A DNA stretch of 64,000 nucleotides from Paenibacillus xylanexedens. GTDB taxonomy: Bacteria; Bacillota; Bacilli; Paenibacillales; Paenibacillaceae. Shown in pieces: positions 62,909 through 64,000 of this stretch. The notes under the pieces were generated by a model that was not told the DNA's origin, searched no databases, and saw nothing but the letters and a program-made list of their open reading frames with translations. Numbering within the stretch: position 1 is the first letter of the stretch; each line of letters starts with the position of its first letter. The stretch lies in NCBI RefSeq assembly GCF_017874615.1, contig NZ_JAGIKV010000001.1, positions 124,001-188,000 on the forward strand, given 5' to 3'. Position numbers and translations under genes: made by a program.

Positions 62909-63589
62909 TTAGCGATATAATTCAATAACCAGCTTTGCCAGATCTACATACATCGTTTGCGCAAACTCATACAAAGGTTGAATAGTCACATTTTGCAACG
63001 GAGGTAAAACAAGAATCAATAGGAAGATAAAAATAGACCATTGCTCCACCCCTTGCAGCTTGCGGCTGATTGAAGGTGGCACTACATCTTCCAGAATCCG
63101 ATAACCATCCAGTGGGGGCAACGGAATCAAGTTAAACAGGAACAGGAAAAAGTTGGTTAAGTTAAAGATAGCGAAGAACGTCGTGATTGCTGTCAGCAAC
63201 CGCTCATTATCAATGCCGCCGAGTGCTCCCGAACCAACCAGTGAAGCATAGATAATTGTACCGATGATCGCGAGCAACAGATTGCTCAGAGGCCCTGCTG
63301 CGGATACGATGATGCCCATCAATCTAGGCTTGTCGAAATTAGCCCGATTAACGGGAACTGGACGTGCCCAACCAAAGCCGGCAATAATGAGTAACAGCAC
63401 ACCAAACAAGTCAAAGTGTACAACTGGATTCAGCGTGACCCGACCCAACAGCTTGGCTGTCGGATCACCAAATTTGTTAGCAAAATACGCATGCGAGAAT
63501 TCATGTACCGTAAATGCGATCAGAATGGTCAGCAGGAAAAACGGAAGCTGATCTATCGGATATCGAAAGAACGAATTCCAAAAGTCCAT
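62909..63589 (-). CDS. Site-2 protease family (M50) membrane metalloprotease, YwhC-like
   Basis: 226 residues, about five membrane helices. The zinc site is HEFSHAYFANKFGDPTA at residues 29-45 (HExxH); the third ligand motif is NLIPLPPLDGYRILEDV near 160. These marks identify group 3 rhomboid-like S2P proteins of unknown substrate. It lacks a PDZ or CBS domain. It begins four bases before the prmA stop in the same transcript, but is not part of this run in B. subtilis, so it is a local addition or rearrangement. The hairpin GGATTCACGCCTG/CAGGCGGGGTGAATTCC at about 62815 follows without a T run. Confidence 0.88.
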   Translation of the reverse strand: MDFWNSFFRYPIDQLPFFLLTILIAFTVHEFSHAYFANKFGDPTAKLLGRVTLNPVVHFDLFGVLLLIIAGFGWARPVPVNRANFDKPRLMGIIVSAAGPLSNLLLAIIGTIIYASLVGSGALGGIDNERLLTAITTFFAIFNLTNFFLFLFNLIPLPPLDGYRILEDVVPPSISRKLQGVEQWSIFIFLLILVLPPLQNVTIQPLYEFAQTMYVDLAKLVIELYR

Positions 63590-63592
63590 ACG

Positions 63593-64000
63593 TTACCCCT
63601 TTCTGGCTACAAACGCCAGCCAATCCTCATCACGGTGGATCGCACTCACTTCAAACCTGGAGGCTACCAGAGCATCATGTACAACCTGCTCTTTGTTCTT
63701 CCAAATACCGGATACAATATAGGTGCCACCAGACTCAAGCGCATTATAGACATCGTCTACGAACAACAAAATGATCTCAGCCAGAATGTTCGCCACGACA
63801 ACCTTAACCGGCAGTTGTACACCAAGTCCAGGGTCCTGACTCCCAAGGACGGACAACAGATCACTCTCTTTAACCGTAATTTGTTGCTCCAGCCCATTCA
63901 GTTCCACATTCTCCCTGGCACTGATTACCGCAACCGGATCAAGATCAAGCGCCAGTACATGTTTTGCCCCAAGTTTTATCGCTCCAATAGCCAAAATACC
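63593..64000 (-). CDS. prmA: Ribosomal protein L11 methyltransferase PrmA (C-terminal part, runs off the window)
   Basis: 135 residues up to the stop at 63593; the frame is open to base 64000, so the N-terminus lies beyond the window. GILAIGAIKLGAKHVLALDLDP is the end of motif I and motif II of the methyltransferase fold (shown here as one run of about 20). VVANILAEIILLF is the PrmA motif IV, and VSGIWKNKEQVVHDAL follows. It trimethylates L11 at its N-terminus and lysines. dnaJ and its neighbours would be expected upstream. Confidence 0.93.
   Translation of the reverse strand, partial: GILAIGAIKLGAKHVLALDLDPVAVISARENVELNGLEQQITVKESDLLSVLGSQDPGLGVQLPVKVVVANILAEIILLFVDDVYNALESGGTYIVSGIWKNKEQVVHDALVASRFEVSAIHRDEDWLAFVARKG

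Noticed and set aside
1..64000. CRISPR arrays, insertion sequences, prophage, tRNA or rRNA genes
   Set aside because: No regularly spaced direct repeats, transposase or integrase frames, cloverleaf motifs or rRNA blocks were found by eye. Small tRNA-like pieces could have been missed.

Overview
The window looks like chromosome of a spore-forming member of the Bacillales, most likely a Paenibacillus. The long run of minus-strand genes follows the Bacillus subtilis yqe/yqf/yla gene order almost gene for gene. Spore genes (YhcN/YlaJ lipoprotein, CotD-like coat protein, YqfC, YqfD) are present, and the intergenic repeats resemble ones I associate with Paenibacillus. The genus is an inference; no 16S rRNA gene is present. 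I see no prophage, insertion sequence, CRISPR array, tRNA or rRNA gene.

Layout. 1-17 kb: YlaJ-like lipoprotein end, YlaL- and YlaH-like genes, an LCP cell-wall ligase, typA, a divergent pair of TerC metal exporters, cysteine desulfurase plus thiI, a lytic transglycosylase, small proteins, a secreted subtilase, a CotD-like coat protein, and a MocR regulator facing an aminotransferase across a shared operator. 17.2-24 kb: RNase P RNA with type-A features, then (reading the minus strand) yqxD-dnaG-rpoD-trmK-nif3. 24-31 kb: glyQS behind a T-box leader, recO, yqzL, era, cdd, dgkA, ybeY. 31-40 kb: the c-di-AMP phosphodiesterase gene yqfF, phoH, yqfD, yqfC, floA-nfeD behind a SigW-type promoter, yqeY, rpsU, hit. 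40.5-42.6 kb: mccAB for reverse transsulfuration. 42.6-44.3 kb: largely non-coding, with repeats and one small conserved gene behind a candidate attenuator. 44.3-57 kb: the recombination block addB-addA-sbcD-sbcC. 57-64 kb: an RlmI-type methyltransferase, a Na/Pi transporter homologue, a Nudix hydrolase, mtaB, rsmE, a site-2 protease and the end of prmA.

Most of the window is core information processing: translation factors, tRNA and rRNA modification, replication priming, the primary sigma factor, break repair and envelope maintenance. The less ordinary material is between the genes: a family of structured hairpin repeats with compensatory base changes (three good copies, one degenerate), a terminator with mutually exclusive pairings ahead of an Sm-like small gene, a perfect 16-bp inverted repeat next to rpsU, a four-site MocR operator, and a very GC-rich alanine-rich segment inside sbcC.
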